Source: Bromus sterilis
Lineage: Eukaryota; Streptophyta; Magnoliopsida; Poales; Poaceae
Assembly (NCBI GenBank): GCA_950022295.1
Contig: OX465601.1
Location: 114,595,501 to 114,659,500, forward strand
Reading direction: 5' to 3'
DNA length: 64,000 nt
Each line of letters opens with the position of its first letter. The stretch's first letter is position 1. Under the pieces are notes generated by a model. It was given only the letters and a program-made list of their open reading frames with translations. It ran no database searches and was not told the DNA's origin. Shown piece by piece: positions 45,376 to 58,238 of the stretch. Both the position numbers and the translations under genes were made by a program.

Positions 45376-46833
45376 TGATGTCTACGCACGCTTCTATTCT
45401 TGTAGACTATGTTGGGCCTCCAAGCGCAGAGGTTTGTAGGACATCAGCAATTTCCCTCAAGTGGATGACCTAAGGTTTATCGAACTCAGGGAAGTAGAGG
45501 TTGAAGATGGTCTCTCTCAAGCAACCCTGCAATTTAGATACAAGAAGTCTCTTGTGTCCCCAACACACCTAATACATCTAGGAGTTGTATAGGTGCACTA
45601 GTTCGGCGAAGAGATGGTAAAATATGGGTGATAGGTGTGGCAAAGCAAGGTAATATAAATCTGTAATAAAAAGTACAGCAAGGAAACAAGTGATAAAAGT
45701 GAGCACAAACGGTATTGCAAAGGTGGAAACGAGGCCTAGGCTTCATACTTTCACTAGTGGCAACTCTCAACAACATTAACATAGTCTAATCACATGATAT
45801 TTCCCATAAAACATGCAATGGAGACGCACTCGGAGGTCATTCCTTTGTGGTCAAGAGAGGATGAGAATTATGTAGGGCTACAAAAGCACACCTCAAAGTT
45901 CGTAGTTCTCAATCTATGGATTTCCCAATGTCACCGCGGCCATCCAAAGAGAGTACCACAATCACCACAACATATCTCAAGGATAGTCAAAGACAAGCAC
46001 CAAGAGATTCTCAATCTTCAATCCACACACAAAAGAGGAAATCACTCATGATAATATTCTTCTAACCCATGTCCAATAGACCGCTGTCACCTTGGTCTCG
46101 GAGATTATACTAGATAAGATCAATTGAGTACATCAATCCATTACATAGAGGAAGGGGAAATATCATGGGTTCACCCTAGATTAACATAGCCTATGATCAC
46201 AACAAAGATCACATCATGGGAGAGAGAGAAGAACACATAGCTACTGGTAGAAACCTTAGCCCCGAGGGAGAACTACTCCCGCTTCATGGAGGGAGGAAGC
46301 AACGTCGATGGAGATGAATTCGGGGGCACTTCCCCGTCCCGGGAGGGTGCCGGCACAGGAATTCTGGTCCCCCGAAGCTTGTTGGCGATGGCGGCGGAGA
46401 TCGGAATTGCTTCTGGAGAAAAGGGTTCTGGAATCAGGGTTTTCATGATGCGAGTAAAAATAAGGGCCAAGGGGGGCCACCAGGGGAGGTCCCAGTCGCC
46501 CAGGCGGCCTGGTGGCGCGGCCTACCCCTAGGCCGCGCGGGGTGGCCGCCTCGGTGACTGGTGGCCCCCCTCCGGCTCTCCTTCGGTGATTCTGGAAGGT
46601 TCCTTCACGCTGATTTTTTATATATTTTTCCCGGAATTTATTGGGCACTTTAAGTAATGGGAAAACCTAAAATACAAAATAGCAGAAAACAGAAACTGGC
46701 ACTGGGGTGCACTGAGTTAATAGGTTAGTCCAAATATGATCAAAAGTGTATGAAAGTGTATCTAAAACATAGCGATATCACACAAAACATGCATGGATCA
46801 AGCAGAAATTATAGATACGTTTGGGACGTATCA
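45376..46833 (-). repeat. 5' LTR of element B
   Basis: 1458 bp, TG...CA, adjoining the primer site at 45349-45366. It is about 98 percent identical by eye to 40217-41675. Confidence 0.9.
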
Positions 46834-46838
46834 GTGGC

Positions 46839-48037
46839 CCCTCTCGGTGCCCCCTTTGGCCCCTATTTTTACCCCCGCGGAGGAAACCCTGATTCCAGAC
46901 CCCTTTTCTCCAGAAGCGATTCCTCTCCGCCGCCATCGGAAACTAGCTTCGGGGGTCACCAGGATCCTGCTCCGGCACCCTGCCGGGGAGGGCCTTGGCC
47001 CCCGGGGCCATCTTCATCGACTCTCCTTCGCCCTTGATGCTTCTTGAGTAGTTCCTCCTTGGACTACGGGTTCTTGGCAGTAGCTATGTGGTATTCTCTC
47101 CCCCTAGATCTTCAATACAATGTTCTCATGAGCTGCCCTACATGATTGAGATCCATATGATGTAATTGGTGTTGTGTTTGTTGGGATCCGATGAATTGTT
47201 ACCTTGTTCAGTCCTAAGAGGTTTATGAATTATTGTTGCTGCAATTTGTTGTTCTTAATGCTTGTTACTAGTGCACGAGTAGCATGATCTCAGATCTGAG
47301 CACGCTATGGTTGCATGATTATAATTGTTGTTCTAGATCTTATCTACGGTTGTATGCACCTATTATAGTCCAGAATCGGTGATCCCAATGGTGACAGCTT
47401 GGGACATCAAAGGGGATGGGCTATAATTTGAGGATCACATGTGTTCATGGAGTGTTAATGCTTTGTTTCGGTGCTCTGCCGCAGGAGCACCTTAATCTCC
47501 ATAAGTTCCTTAAGTGGCCCCGTTCGTAGCGGGATGGTAGGACAAAAGATGTTGTGCAAAGTTCTTATTGCAAGCACGTACAACTACATACGAAACACAT
47601 GCCTACGTTTGGTTCTTAGACTAGGATGCTCTAGTTTGTTCTTTGGCTAGAGTTGGTGCAATTCTGTCAATTGCCCAACTGTAATTTGTTCACCCAGCAC
47701 CTTGTTCTTTTGCCTAGAGAGGTACCACTAGTGAAACCTTGAACCCCGGTCCATCTTTCACCTTCATTGCCTTCGTTGTTACTTTTACTTTCTTTGCTGC
47801 TCCTACTACTTTGTTACTACTTTGTGGTGTTGGTGATTGGGGAAGTCTTAAAGGCTACACCCGTCAACACACCGTTGCTACTTATATCTTGTCTAGTGCT
47901 TTTTCAGGTGTGGTTGAATTGACAACTCAACTGCTAAGGCTTATAAGTATTCTTTGGCTCCCCTTGTGTCTAATCAATAAATTGGGTTACTCTTACCCGC
48001 GAAGAATGTTGCGATCCCCTACACTTGTGGGTTATCA
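46839..48037 (+). repeat. 3' LTR of element A, second part
   Basis: It resumes the LTR after the duplicated GTGGC (46834-46838) and ends GGTTATCA followed by CTTGC and LINE sequence. It matches 34447-35646 almost base for base. Confidence 0.9.
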
Positions 48038-48042
48038 CTTGC

Positions 48043-49846
48043 CAGCGGGAGACGACTCCAGGGAGATGGTGGCAGAGCTCTCCCGCGCGGTGGTGGTCTC
48101 GGTCGTCGGATCGCGGCCGCCGGTGGGCTTGCCGGACGCCAGCCTCGCACTGCAGGTCGAGTTTGGCCTGAGTCCGTCGGACTTCTCCATCCGGTCGTAC
48201 TTCTCGCAGGACTTTCTTGTGCTCTGCCGGTTGGCGGCAATCCGGGACAGGATGGTGGCACAGGGGGGTATGGCCGCGCCGCGCTTTGAGCTCTCCCTGC
48301 GGCCATGGTGCCATCGCGAGCGGGCTACGAGCGTGGAGATGCCGTTCCTTGCCCAGGTGTTCCTTCAGGGGATTCCGACGCACGCCTGGACGCGTCGGGC
48401 GGCGGATTGTCTCCTCATGGGCATTGGGATGGTGGTGCGGGTGGCCGAGGCCACTTCCTCTCGGGCTGACATGGGTGGCTACCGGGTATGGCTGCGTACG
48501 GATGATCCGGCTCGTATTCCTCGTCGCCGTATCTTGGTGGTGGAAGAGCCGCTGCGGCGGCAAGGTTCGTGGGCCGAGGTCCTGGGTGATTCCGCGAGCC
48601 GGGCGGATGCCATGTGGTACCCATTCTCGCTCTTTGCGGAGGAGGTCGCCAGGCCGGTGCGCCATGGCGGGGCTCCCCCGCCCTCGCCGCCGTCCTCTCC
48701 GGACTTGGACGACCGTCACCGCCCTGATGGCGGGTCTGGCACTAGCGCGGTGCGTCCTGGGGGGCGCATGGTGGCTCTGTCGGCCTCTGCCCCGGCTTCG
48801 CCGGCTCTTTCGTCGGTGGCTTCTAGGGCCTCGCCGTCGGCGTGCAGGGGCGCGGCCGTGCCCTGTTGGGAGATTCAAACGGTGGGCCAAAAGGAGTCTT
48901 CGCCTTCTGACAATGGGGGCAGTCGCTTTGGCTGTCTTGCAGTGGATGAGGTAGGGGGTCCTTGCGGTGTCGGCTTTGGAAGCCCTGGAGTGGTCAAAAG
49001 TCATGTTGGACCGGTGGTGTCGGGCCGCGTGGCGCCCTCCCTCCCTTCGGATGAGTATCCTCTGGGGGCTGGGGCGTTCTCTGCGCGAAGTGTGGTGGAG
49101 CCGGTGTCCGGCTTGGCGTCTTGTGCTTCGGCCAAAGCGGGTGTCGCCTTGGCGCCACCTATTTCCCCCGCTTCCATCAACTGGATGGAGCGACCTATCG
49201 TGCCCCTGTTGGCTGACGCGGTCGCTGAGGAGGGCCCTGGGACCTCTGTGGCTGGAGTGCAGGTGGGACCGGCATCGGCCTCTGTGTTGGTCGGCTCGCG
49301 GGATTTGGGCCTGTCTGCGGTGCCCGCGTTGCGGAACAGCCAGGATGTGGGGCCTGATGGGGATCGGTGCCGGGTGGGGCAGGTTGTGGAGGCGTCTTTG
49401 TCTCCCACCCATGGGACCTTGGTCACGACGAGCCCATGCATGCAGGATCTGGGGTGGTTCGGTGTGCAACTTTCGGACGTGGAGGCTGATACGCGTCCAC
49501 TCGCCACGCCTCCCCCCCTGCGGGACAAACGCGCCAGGTCTCGCCGCTGGACCGTTTTTGCGAGGATCTAAGAAGGGTGATTAGCCTCTCCTGCCTCAGC
49601 CGACGGCTCGTGGTGTCGCTCCAGCCAAGAGAAGACCCATGCATAAGAGGGTGCCGGTGTCGACGCCGAGGCGCAGCGTGCGCATCGCCAAGGGTGTGGG
49701 CAAGGGTTCGGCCGCTTCTAAGCAGCAGCGGGTGTTGGGCAGGAAGCTTTGCCTTGCCAATGATTGCGCGGTGATTGATGATGCGGCTCTCCAAGCATAT
49801 GTGGAACTGTTTGACAAGCCATTGGTGGACGACCACATCCGGGCCA
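48043..49846 (+). pseudogene. LINE ORF1, C-terminal part
   Basis: This continues the frame left at 34098. An RRM-like/DUF4283-type region (SIRSYFSQDFLVLC... W-R...VEMPFLAQVFLQGIP) spans about 48170-48560, followed by a long low-complexity Pro/Ser/Val linker. A frameshift lies between about 49500 and 49640. The conserved plant LINE ORF1 tail (TPRRSVRIAKGVG...LANDCAV...YVELFDKPL) follows up to the insertion point of element C at 49846; about 25 more codons lie at 58239-58316. The upstream in-frame codons 47739-48037 belong to the LTR of element A, not to the LINE. Confidence 0.75.
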
Positions 49847-51502
49847 TGATGGCAAGAGAGTGTTGATACTCTTCAAGCCCTCGTTGATTACCCCAAGTGC
49901 AGAGTGAGATATAGTAGAGCAGCAAGCTTTCCCTTGGAAAAGATACCAAGGTTTGTCTCCCGTAGGACTCCGAAGGATACAAGAAGGTGGTGAAGTGAAC
50001 AATGGCGCCGAGGTTGCTAGCTTCACCTGGACCTGCACACAGATACAAATAACTTTGCTCCCAACGAGTACAGAGGAGTTGTCAATTCCTCCGGCCTTGC
50101 TGTTTACAAAGGATCAACACAAGAGATAATAATAGTGGCTATTGAAAGTAAAGACTGGAAGTAAACTAAGGATGTAAACAGTGATGTGAAGATGGACCGG
50201 GGTCCCGTGATTTTCACTAGTGATGTCTCTCTCCCAAAAGACGATAAAAGTGCTAGCGAGGTAAACAAATCACAGTTGGGCAATTGACAGGATTATGAAG
50301 GCACCGCAATGCTAACTATGCTGCAAAGAAAGGAAGGGCTCAAAAGCAATGGCAGTACGCCAAGGTAAGTAGACCGAAATCCATCTGCATCTACTACGAA
50401 TCATCCACCTTGAGATATCTATCCAGAACATCTCGCTGGTATTAAGTTGTGAATCCCACCCAAAGTGTAAACTCAAAGCAACAGACAACTGCATTAAAAG
50501 AACTTTGCGTAAAGTAAACAATCCTTGCACCCGCAAGTACAAGCACCGTTGTTTTATCCCTGGTGGCAACAACACATCCCCTAGTCTCATGTTTCTATCA
50601 CTCAAGCTAGACATCAAGGGGCTGAACCCACAATCGAGCATAACGCTCTCTCTTGGAGTTGCAAATAAAATACTTGGCCAAAGCAAATACCGCAACAGAG
50701 AACATGCAAGAATTTACTCAAGAACAAAATATAAAAGAGAAGAACCAAATATATTACTCATCACAATCTGAACATAGTCTCATAATCCATCAGATCCCAA
50801 CAAACTCAGCATAGCAACAGCAGAAATTACATAGATGCCTCGATCATGTGAAGCAGCTCACGAGGACTCGAAAGTGGAAGCACAAAGAAGGGAGAGATAG
50901 ATCACATAGCTACTGGTCACGGACCCATGGTCCAAGGGAAACTACTCACGGTACATACGGGAGGCGTCCATGGCTATGGATGGTCTCCCGGAGGGGGTAG
51001 CTTCTTCCGGCAGGGTGCCGGAGCAGCTTCTCCAGGCAGCCCCGATCTTGAAACGGCGGCGGCGGCGAAATAGAGGCGAGATCGCGAAAGAGGGTTCCGT
51101 ATTAGGGGTTTCCACCCCGAGGGGTAAATATAGGCGAAGGGGGGCGTCGAGGGGACCCACCAGGCAGCCAGGAGGCCTCCTGGCGCGGCCTAGGGTGGGG
51201 CCGCGCCAGGGACCCTTCTGGCCTCTTGGTGGTGACCCCCCTTCGCTGCTTTGGTGTTACCGGAAGCTTCCGCGACGCTGATTTTTTATCTGATTTTCCT
51301 GGATTTTTTGGAGAACTTCTAATGGCCGGAAAACCTGAAATACAAAAACAACAGAAAATAGCAACTGGCAGCTGGGTGCATTGGGTTAATAGATTAGTCC
51401 AAATATGCTCAAAAGTGCATGAAAGTTCAAGCAAAACATGGCAAAGTCACACAAAACATGCATGGAGCAAGCAGAAATTATAGATACGTTTGGGACGTAT
51501 CA
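49847..51502 (-). repeat. 3' LTR of element C
   Basis: 1656 bp with TGATACGTCC...TTGCCATCA termini on the minus strand; the partner is 56579-58233 at about 98 percent identity by eye. It is also related to the LTR of element D. Confidence 0.9.
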
Positions 51503-54380
51503 ACATCCCCAAGCTTAATTCCTGCTCGTCCTCGAGTAGGTAAATGATAACAAGCATAATTTCTGTGGTGACATGCCACACAAGCATAAAAGGACTTTTA
51601 AGTAAAGCAATCAAAGCATGCAATTCAATTCAAGTCTTAACAAGCAAGAGTCTATATTAGCATTGACACAAGTAACAAAAGAACAAAAGGTACAAGAGCT
51701 CTTGTTGTCCGTGACTCGAATGTCTGCAAATGGTGTTTGCGTGCAAGAAAGGGATAGGGAAATACGAGATAAAAAGTAAGGTTGTTGAGAACAACTATCT
51801 ACTAAAGTTTCACACTTGGTCTCCTTTGGATTCTTATCTTGACTCGTACCCAGACCACTAGCCAGGTACAAGTCAAACTGATCCACTCCCTTTCGATATT
51901 TTGAGCACTCATGCAATGGATAAGCGTGAGCAAGAAAGTTGACACCTAAAAGGCGAAACAGAAAGAAGGTGGAGGAGGAAGACAAAAAGGTGTGAAAGGC
52001 TCACATCAATGAGGACAATCATAGGCGAGATAAGGCCATATGATAGATATGATGTGAGGAGTAGGGATTGCCATGCAACAGATGCACATGTGAGCTAAAA
52101 GCTCTCCAAGGGAACTAGTGGGGGTGCATCTAACTTGCTTGCTCAAGAAGACCTAGAGCTCGATTGAGGAGGCTCATCATTGGAATATACAAGCCAAGTT
52201 CTACAGTGTAAAGGGTCCCCACATAGCTATATGCATGATGAAGATCTCTATGGAGTACAAGAGATAGAAGATGAAGTACTAGTCTGGATCTCTCAAAAGG
52301 AATAGTAGTATGCCCCCTTCTCTCTTTTTATTTTTCTTTTCTCTTTTTTTTTCTATTTATTTTTATTTTTTTGGTGGCCTCAATGGCTCTTTCTATTTAA
52401 CTCTCATTTGTCCTCTTTGGGATCTTTTGATTTTTTCCTCTTTGAGATCTTTTCCTCACTTTAGGGGCAGTACTCTATATTTTACAAGAATATAGGAGAT
52501 CTTTCACACTTTACAAAGGTACTCACATAAAGAAAATGTAACTATCATGATGAAAATGTATGCCTCTGCCAAAGTAGCAATGATTAGGGCAAGGCCCAAC
52601 TAGCATGCGGCTCATCGATCAAGCAAGTAGCATGTATGACATGAAGATCAAGTCATGAGAAGGTGGATGTTGCATGGCAATGTATCTCGGAAAGGCTATG
52701 GAAATGCCTTGTAGGTAGGTATGGTGGCTGTTTTGAGGAAAGATATAAGGAGGTTTATGATGACAGAGCGTATCATGCCAAGGTTTTGGATGTACCAGCG
52801 AAAGTGGACGCCAACTCTCGGAGTGAGAAGAAAGCAATGCACGGCACATGAGAGGCTAGAAAAATTATAGGTGGGTGGAAGTGTCAACTTTCGAATACTC
52901 ACATTAGTCCGAAGAACTCATGCACTTATTATCGGTAACTCTCAATCTAATCAGGAGGTTGACAAAGAGACAGGTACCCCGAGGAGTAGTGTATGGGGGT
53001 TTGGTTATCCTTGCGCATCCTCGACTCATGGTACGTGAGTGTACTCTAATATTCGAACCCTCCAGAGGTTAGTGATCCATCTAGTAGCTAGAGTTCTCAA
53101 CAGGGGTTTTTTTGGTTTTCGAAAAACACACGATTTCCCAAAATACGACATCTATCACTAATAGGCAAGAGGTATTGACACCATAAGTTCAAACATTACT
53201 CTAATCAATACCTCAAAACTATTGCAAGTTACTACTACAAAGAGAATAGCAACTTTAACTACCTACTTTCAGTCAAGACACAGAACTCAGTGCAACAGGC
53301 AAACTCTCTAAAAAAAGATAAAACATGCAACCTATAGAAAGTTTAACCTAAGACAAAATAAAAGCTCTAGAAAAATTAAAGCACTACGACTAAGCAGAAC
53401 ATCAGCTAAGAAAAGAAAAAGAACAGCTCACAGCTAAAAGAATAAGCATGCAAATCCTATGAGGAGTTCTAGTTCAAGCGGAACGTGAATCTCTCCCACA
53501 CAAAAGAGTAAGTAAGCTCGGATCTAACTTGTTTCTACAGCAAATAAAGCAAAACAAACCTAGAAAAGTAAAGAGCGAGACGCTCCAAGCAAAGCACATA
53601 ACACATGAAGTGATAAAAATATAGTGCAACGAGAGACGAACTGATAGTTGTTGATGAAGAAGGGGATGCACCGGGGGCATCCCCAAGCTTAGACGCTTGA
53701 GTCTCCTTGAATATTTATTGGGGGTGCACATGGGAATCCCCAAGCTTGAGCGTTTGACACTCCTGAATCTTCTTTCATCATTCTCCATCGCGCACTTGAA
53801 AACTCCCTTCATACATAACTCATTGTAGGCTGATTAGAGAGGTTAGTACCCTAATAAAATAATTTTTACCTTACTGGAAATAAATATAATCATGAAGAGA
53901 TACTGTTTCCCAAGATTTCCAAAAAGTTTTTGCAAAGAAAAAGCAAGCTTAAGGTTTGCAAAAGTAAAGAGAGACAAAACGTGGCAGAATCTCCGAAAAA
54001 CAGAACATCAGGTAGAAACGAATTTTTTTGGGATACTTCTGCAACTCAAATCAAAAAACTCAAAACATACGCAAGTTTCGTAATTGTATAGAGCACTCTG
54101 TCTAAAAATTTCAGCTCAAAAAGATGAACTGGGATTTTTCTCTGATTTTTCTAGTCACGAGGACAGAATCTGTTTTCTGGACAGCATGTCAGAACTTTAA
54201 CTTCCCTTGTCGTATGAGGCTAAACTTGGCACAAAGCTTGAAAAGTAAAGATACAATGATGTTGCTACAGTAGTAACAATCATCAAGACCACTAAGAACA
54301 GAACAAAAGCAAAAAGAAAAACCTAAATTCGTTGCGGGATGCCTCCCGAAAGCGCTTCTTTAAAGCCATTAGCTAGGCTT
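51503..54380 (-). repeat. Shared 3' non-coding domain of element C
   Basis: It is homologous to 36970-39868 and 41676-44505, with the AAGCTTGGGGATG motif next to the LTR (51504-51516) and again near 53681. No ORF of note. Confidence 0.8.
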
Positions 54381-54448
54381 AATGCAAAAGATCAAGTCTT
54401 TTCAAGAGAATAACTAGCCCGTGTGACGGACTCAAAAGGTAACTTAAT

Positions 54449-55705
54449 CTATTTTCTAGGGAAATTTTCCATCCCTTTCTTGAGAGGGAATTGGAATTTG
54501 ATAGTTCCCTCTTTCATGTCAATGATAGCACCAACTGTGCGAAGAAAAGGACGTCCCAAAATAATTGGACAAGAGGGCTCACACTCAATGTCCATAATAG
54601 TAAAATCAATGGGAACATAATTGTCATTGACAATGATAAGAACATCGTCGATCTGCCCCAAAGGTTTCTTTACGGAAGAATCAACAAGACGAACACCAAA
54701 AGAACAAGGATCAAAAGGTTCCAATTCAAGCATATCATACATTCTTTTGGGCATAACAGAGGTACTTGCTCCAACATCACAAAGAGCATAACAAGAGAAG
54801 TTATTCAATTTAATTTTTATCATAGGATCCCAACCATCTTCTAGCTTCCTAGGTATGGAGGCTTCTAGTCTAAGATTCTCCTCCCTAACTTTGATTAGAG
54901 CATTGGTGATATGCTCTGTGAAGGCAAGATTGAGTGTGCTAGTGTGGGGGTCTCTAGACATTTTGTGTAGGAAACCAATAACTTCTGGTAAAGTGCAGTT
55001 GTCAAAGTCTAAATCACTACTATCTATCAAGGAAGTAGTGATATCATTTAAGCTCACTTGGTTGAAAGCCTCTATGTTCATAGAGGTTTCTTCATCTACG
55101 GTTGAGGTGGTAGCATCACCATTGATAGGTCCAGTGGGACTAGGGGTGTGATGGGTGCTAACAGTTTGGACATCCTCAACTACTTGGATAGTAGCTACTG
55201 TGTGGTAAGTAGAAAGGCTCTTAATTCTATCCTCTTCCTCTTTTTCTCTAGCCCATCTTTCTTTGAGTTTAGCCATCATCCTAATATTTTCATTGATTTG
55301 TAACTGGATAGCATTAATAGGAGTGACCTTACTCTCCTCGAGGGGAGAGGTTCTGATTTTTAACATCTCAACATCAAGGGCTAAGTTGTCTACCTTCAAA
55401 CAAAGATTATCTAATTTAACTAGTTTTTCTTCCACATTCTTGTTGAAGGCTTTTTGGGTAGTGATAAAGTCTCTAAGCATACTCTCTAGTTCAGAGGTGG
55501 AGTTTCTGGTGGTAGGATAAGTGTTGTTCCCATAGTTGTTGGATGGGAAAGGCCTAGGATTGTTGCTACCAAAGTTACTCCTATAAGCATTATTGTTGAA
55601 GTTGTTTCTAGAGACAAAATTAACATCTACTTGCTCCTGAGGAACCAAAGAATTTAAAGGAACATCTTGAGGATCAATAGAGGGTTGCTTGGTAAGTAGA
55701 GACAT
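54449..55705 (-). pseudogene. gag C-terminus and retropepsin of element C
   Basis: 418 codons are open. An Asn-rich region and a coiled-coil-like stretch (SELESMLRDFITTQKAF) come first, then an acidic linker, then a retropepsin with ALCDVGASTSVMP at the active site and PIILGRPFL near its end, the pattern of Athila-type proteases. The frame stops 14 residues after the FQFPL segment, and reverse transcriptase sequence never begins. The downstream 3' domain follows within 70 bases. Confidence 0.8.
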
Positions 55706-55752
55706 GATAAGGTCAACCTTTTCATTTAAAGAGGAGATCTCCTCGACAGAGT

Positions 55753-56427
55753 TTACCTTCTTACCAGTTGGAGATCTCTCGGTGTGCCATTGCGAGTGGT
55801 CAACATCATCTCATCAAGTAGCTTTGTGGCAGCACCAAGCGTGGTTGACATAAAAGTTCCTCCTGCGGCCGAATCTAACAGGTTCCGCGAGGTGAAGTTC
55901 AAGCCTGCATAAAAAGTCTGGATAACCATCCAGGTAGTCAGTCCATGTGTGGGGCAGTTCTTGACAAGCGTCTTCATACGTTCCCAAGCCTGGGCAACGT
56001 GTTTATTATCCAATTGCCTGAAATTCATAATGTTACTCCGCAATTGAACAATTTTAGCAGGGGGATAGTACTTCCCTATAAAAGCATCTTTGCATTTACT
56101 CCAAGAATCGATATTGTTCTTGGGAAAAGATTGTAGCCACTCCTTGGCTCTTGCTCTCAAAGAGAAAGGAAAAAGCTTCAGCTTGACGATGTCTCCATCC
56201 ACTTCCTTGTACTTCTGCATGTCACAGAGCTCGATAAAGTTGTTTAGGTGCAAGGCAACATCTTCTCCTGCTCCTGAGAATTGATCTTTCATGACAAGAT
56301 TAAGCAGAGCAGGTTTAATCTCATAAGAAGGTGCTGAAGTGGCAGGTGGAGCAATAGGAGTGCAGATAAAGTCACTGTTGTTGTGACTAGTGAAGTCACA
56401 CAACTTAGTATTTTCATTGGAACCCAT
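55753..56427 (-). pseudogene. gag of element C
   Basis: The frame starts at ATG 56427 and has 224 codons. It contains the retrotransposon gag domain of plant Gypsy elements (FPFSLRARAKEWLQSFP, W-KCKDAFIGKYYPPAK, QAWERMKTLVKNCPTHG, FYAGL), which forms the capsid. A single-base shift near 55800 puts the downstream part (the WHTERSPTGK-like linker) in another frame, so gag and protease are no longer continuous. The shift lies at the place where the family normally reads on without a break, so decay is more likely than programmed frameshifting. Confidence 0.8.
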
Positions 56428-56550
56428 AGCAGCAGGTATTTTTGGTATTTTTGATTAAGGACACAAAAGTAAAAACTGAAAGGTAAACTAACAAGACTAA
56501 AAAGCAAAGGTAAAAGATAGTGTGCAACTCCCCTATCTTGTAGACTAGAG

Positions 56551-56568
56551 TCCCCGGCAACGACGCCA
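56551..56568 (-). other. Primer binding site (tRNA-Asp, one mismatch) of element C
   Basis: On the minus strand TGGCGTCGTTGCCGGGGA, one mismatch to the tRNA-Asp 3' end (GTC for GCC), ten bases inside the LTR. Confidence 0.8.
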
Positions 56569-56578
56569 GAAAACTTGC

Positions 56579-58233
56579 TGATGGCAAGAGAGTGTTGATA
56601 CTCTTCAAGCCCTCGTTGATTACCCCAAGTGCAGAGTGAGATATAGTAGAGCGGCAAGCTTTCCCTTGGCAAAGATACCATGGTTTGTCTCCCGTAGGAC
56701 TCCGAAGGATACAAGAAGGTGGTGAAGTGAAAAATGGCGCCGAGTTGCTAGCTTCACCTGGACCTGCACACGGATACAAATAACTTTGCTCCCAACGAGT
56801 ACAGAGGAGTTGTCAATTCCTCCGGCCTTGCTGTTTACAAAGGATCAACGCAAGAGATAATAATAGTGGCTACTGAAAGTAAAGACTGAAAGTAAACTAA
56901 GGATGTAAACAGTGATGTGAAGATGGACCGGGGTCTCGTGATTTTCACTAGTGATGTCTCTCTCCCAAAAGACGATAAAAGTGCTAGCGAGGTAAACAAA
57001 CCACAGTTGGGCAATTGACAGGATTATGAAGGCACCACAATGCTAACTATGCTGCAAAGAAAGGAAGGGCTCAAAAGCAATGGGCAGTACGCCAAGGTAA
57101 GTAGACCGAAATCCATCTTCATCTACTACGAATCATCCACCTTGAGATATCTATCCAGAAAATCTCGCTGGTATTAAGTTGCGAATCCCACCCAAAGTGT
57201 AAACTCAAAGCAACAGACAACTGCATTAAAAGAACTTTGCGTAAAGTAAACAATCCTTGCACCCGCAAGTACAAACACCATTGTTTTATCCCTGGTGGCA
57301 ACAACACATCCCCTAGTCTCATGTTTCTGTCACTCAAGCTAGACATCAAGGGGATGAACCCACAATCGAGCATAACACTCTCTCTTGGAGTTGCAAATAA
57401 AATACTTGGCCAAAGCAAATACCGTAACGGAGAACATGCACGAATTTACTCAAGAACAAAATATAAAAGAGAAGAACCAAATATATTACTCATCACAATC
57501 TGAACATAGTCTCATAATCCATCAGATCCCAACAAACTCAGCATAGCAACAACAGAAATTACATAGATGCCTCGATCATGTGAAGCAGCTCACGAGGACT
57601 CGAAAGTGGAAGCACAAAGAAGGGAGAGATAGATCACATAGCTACTGGTCACGGACCCATGGTCCAAGGGAAACTACTCACGGTACATACGGGAGGCGTC
57701 CATGGCTATGGATGTTCTCCCAGAGGGGGTAGCTTCTTCCGGCAGGGTGCCGGAGCAGCTTCTCCAGCCAGCCCCGATCTTGAAACGGCGGCGGCAGCGG
57801 AATAGAGGCGAGATCGCGAAAGAGGGTTCCGTATTAGGGGTTTCCACCCCGAGGGGTAAATATAGGCGAAGGGGGGCGTCGAGGGGACCCACCAGGCAGC
57901 CAGGAGGCCTCCTGGCGCGGCCTAGGGTGGGGCCGCGCCAGGGACCCTCCTGGCCTCCTGGTGGTGGCCCCCTTCTTTGCTTTGGTGTTTCCGGAAGCTT
58001 CCGCGACGCTGATTTTTTATCTGATTTTCCTGGATTTTTTGGAGCACTTTTAATGGCCGGAAAACCTTAAATACAAAAACAGCAGAAAACAACAACTGGC
58101 AGCTGGGTGCACTGGGTTAATAGATTAGTCCAAATATGCTCAAAAGTGTATGAAAGTTCAAGCAAAACATGGCAAAGTCACACAAAACATGCATGGAGCA
58201 AGCAGAAATTATAGATACGTTTGGGACGTATCA
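56579..58233 (-). repeat. 5' LTR of element C
   Basis: 1655 bp, adjoining the primer site. It carries the same outer terminus as elements A, B and D. Confidence 0.9.
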
Positions 58234-58238
58234 GGCCA

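Larger units (their letters stand above)
40217..46833 (-). mobile_element. Non-autonomous Athila-lineage LTR element B, nested in the LTR of A
   Basis: On the minus strand: 5' LTR 46833-45376, tRNA-Asp primer site 45366-45349, one ORF 45267-44506, a 3' domain 44505-41676 and 3' LTR 41675-40217. The duplication GTGGC is exact (40212-40216 and 46834-46838). The total is 6617 bp. No gag, protease, reverse transcriptase or integrase is present. By eye the LTRs differ at about two dozen of 1458 positions, so the insertion is recent. It is the youngest layer of the nest. Confidence 0.93.
34099..48037 (+). mobile_element. Non-autonomous Athila-lineage LTR element A
   Basis: Parts are the 5' LTR 34099-35646, tRNA-Asp primer site 35658-35675, one ORF (35740-36969), a 2.9 kb 3' domain, and a 3' LTR starting at 39869 that is split by element B and ends at 48037. 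The duplication CTTGC is present at 34094-34098 and 48038-48042. Without B the element is 7.3 kb. It has no gag, protease, reverse transcriptase, RNase H or integrase. LTR terminus and primer site match elements B, C and D, so mobilisation by an autonomous Athila relative is inferred. Confidence 0.92.
49847..58233 (-). mobile_element. Athila-lineage LTR element C with gag and protease only
   Basis: On the minus strand: 5' LTR 58233-56579, primer site 56568-56551, gag 56427-55753, protease-containing ORF 55705-54449, a 3' domain 54380-51503 and 3' LTR 51502-49847. The duplication GGCCA is exact (49842-49846 and 58234-58238). The total is 8387 bp. Reverse transcriptase, RNase H and integrase are missing, and the polyprotein stops soon after the protease. 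The element interrupts ORF1 of the LINE. Confidence 0.93.

Noticed and set aside
47739..48037. N-terminal extension of LINE ORF1 from an upstream ATG
   Set aside because: These codons belong to the 3' LTR of element A. The same stretch occurs in its 5' LTR at 35348-35646.
47970..49469. 499-codon ORF on the minus strand
   Set aside because: It lies antisense to LINE ORF1 and the LTR of A. Its Arg/His/Pro composition is what the reverse of a GC-rich coding strand gives, and it crosses an element boundary.
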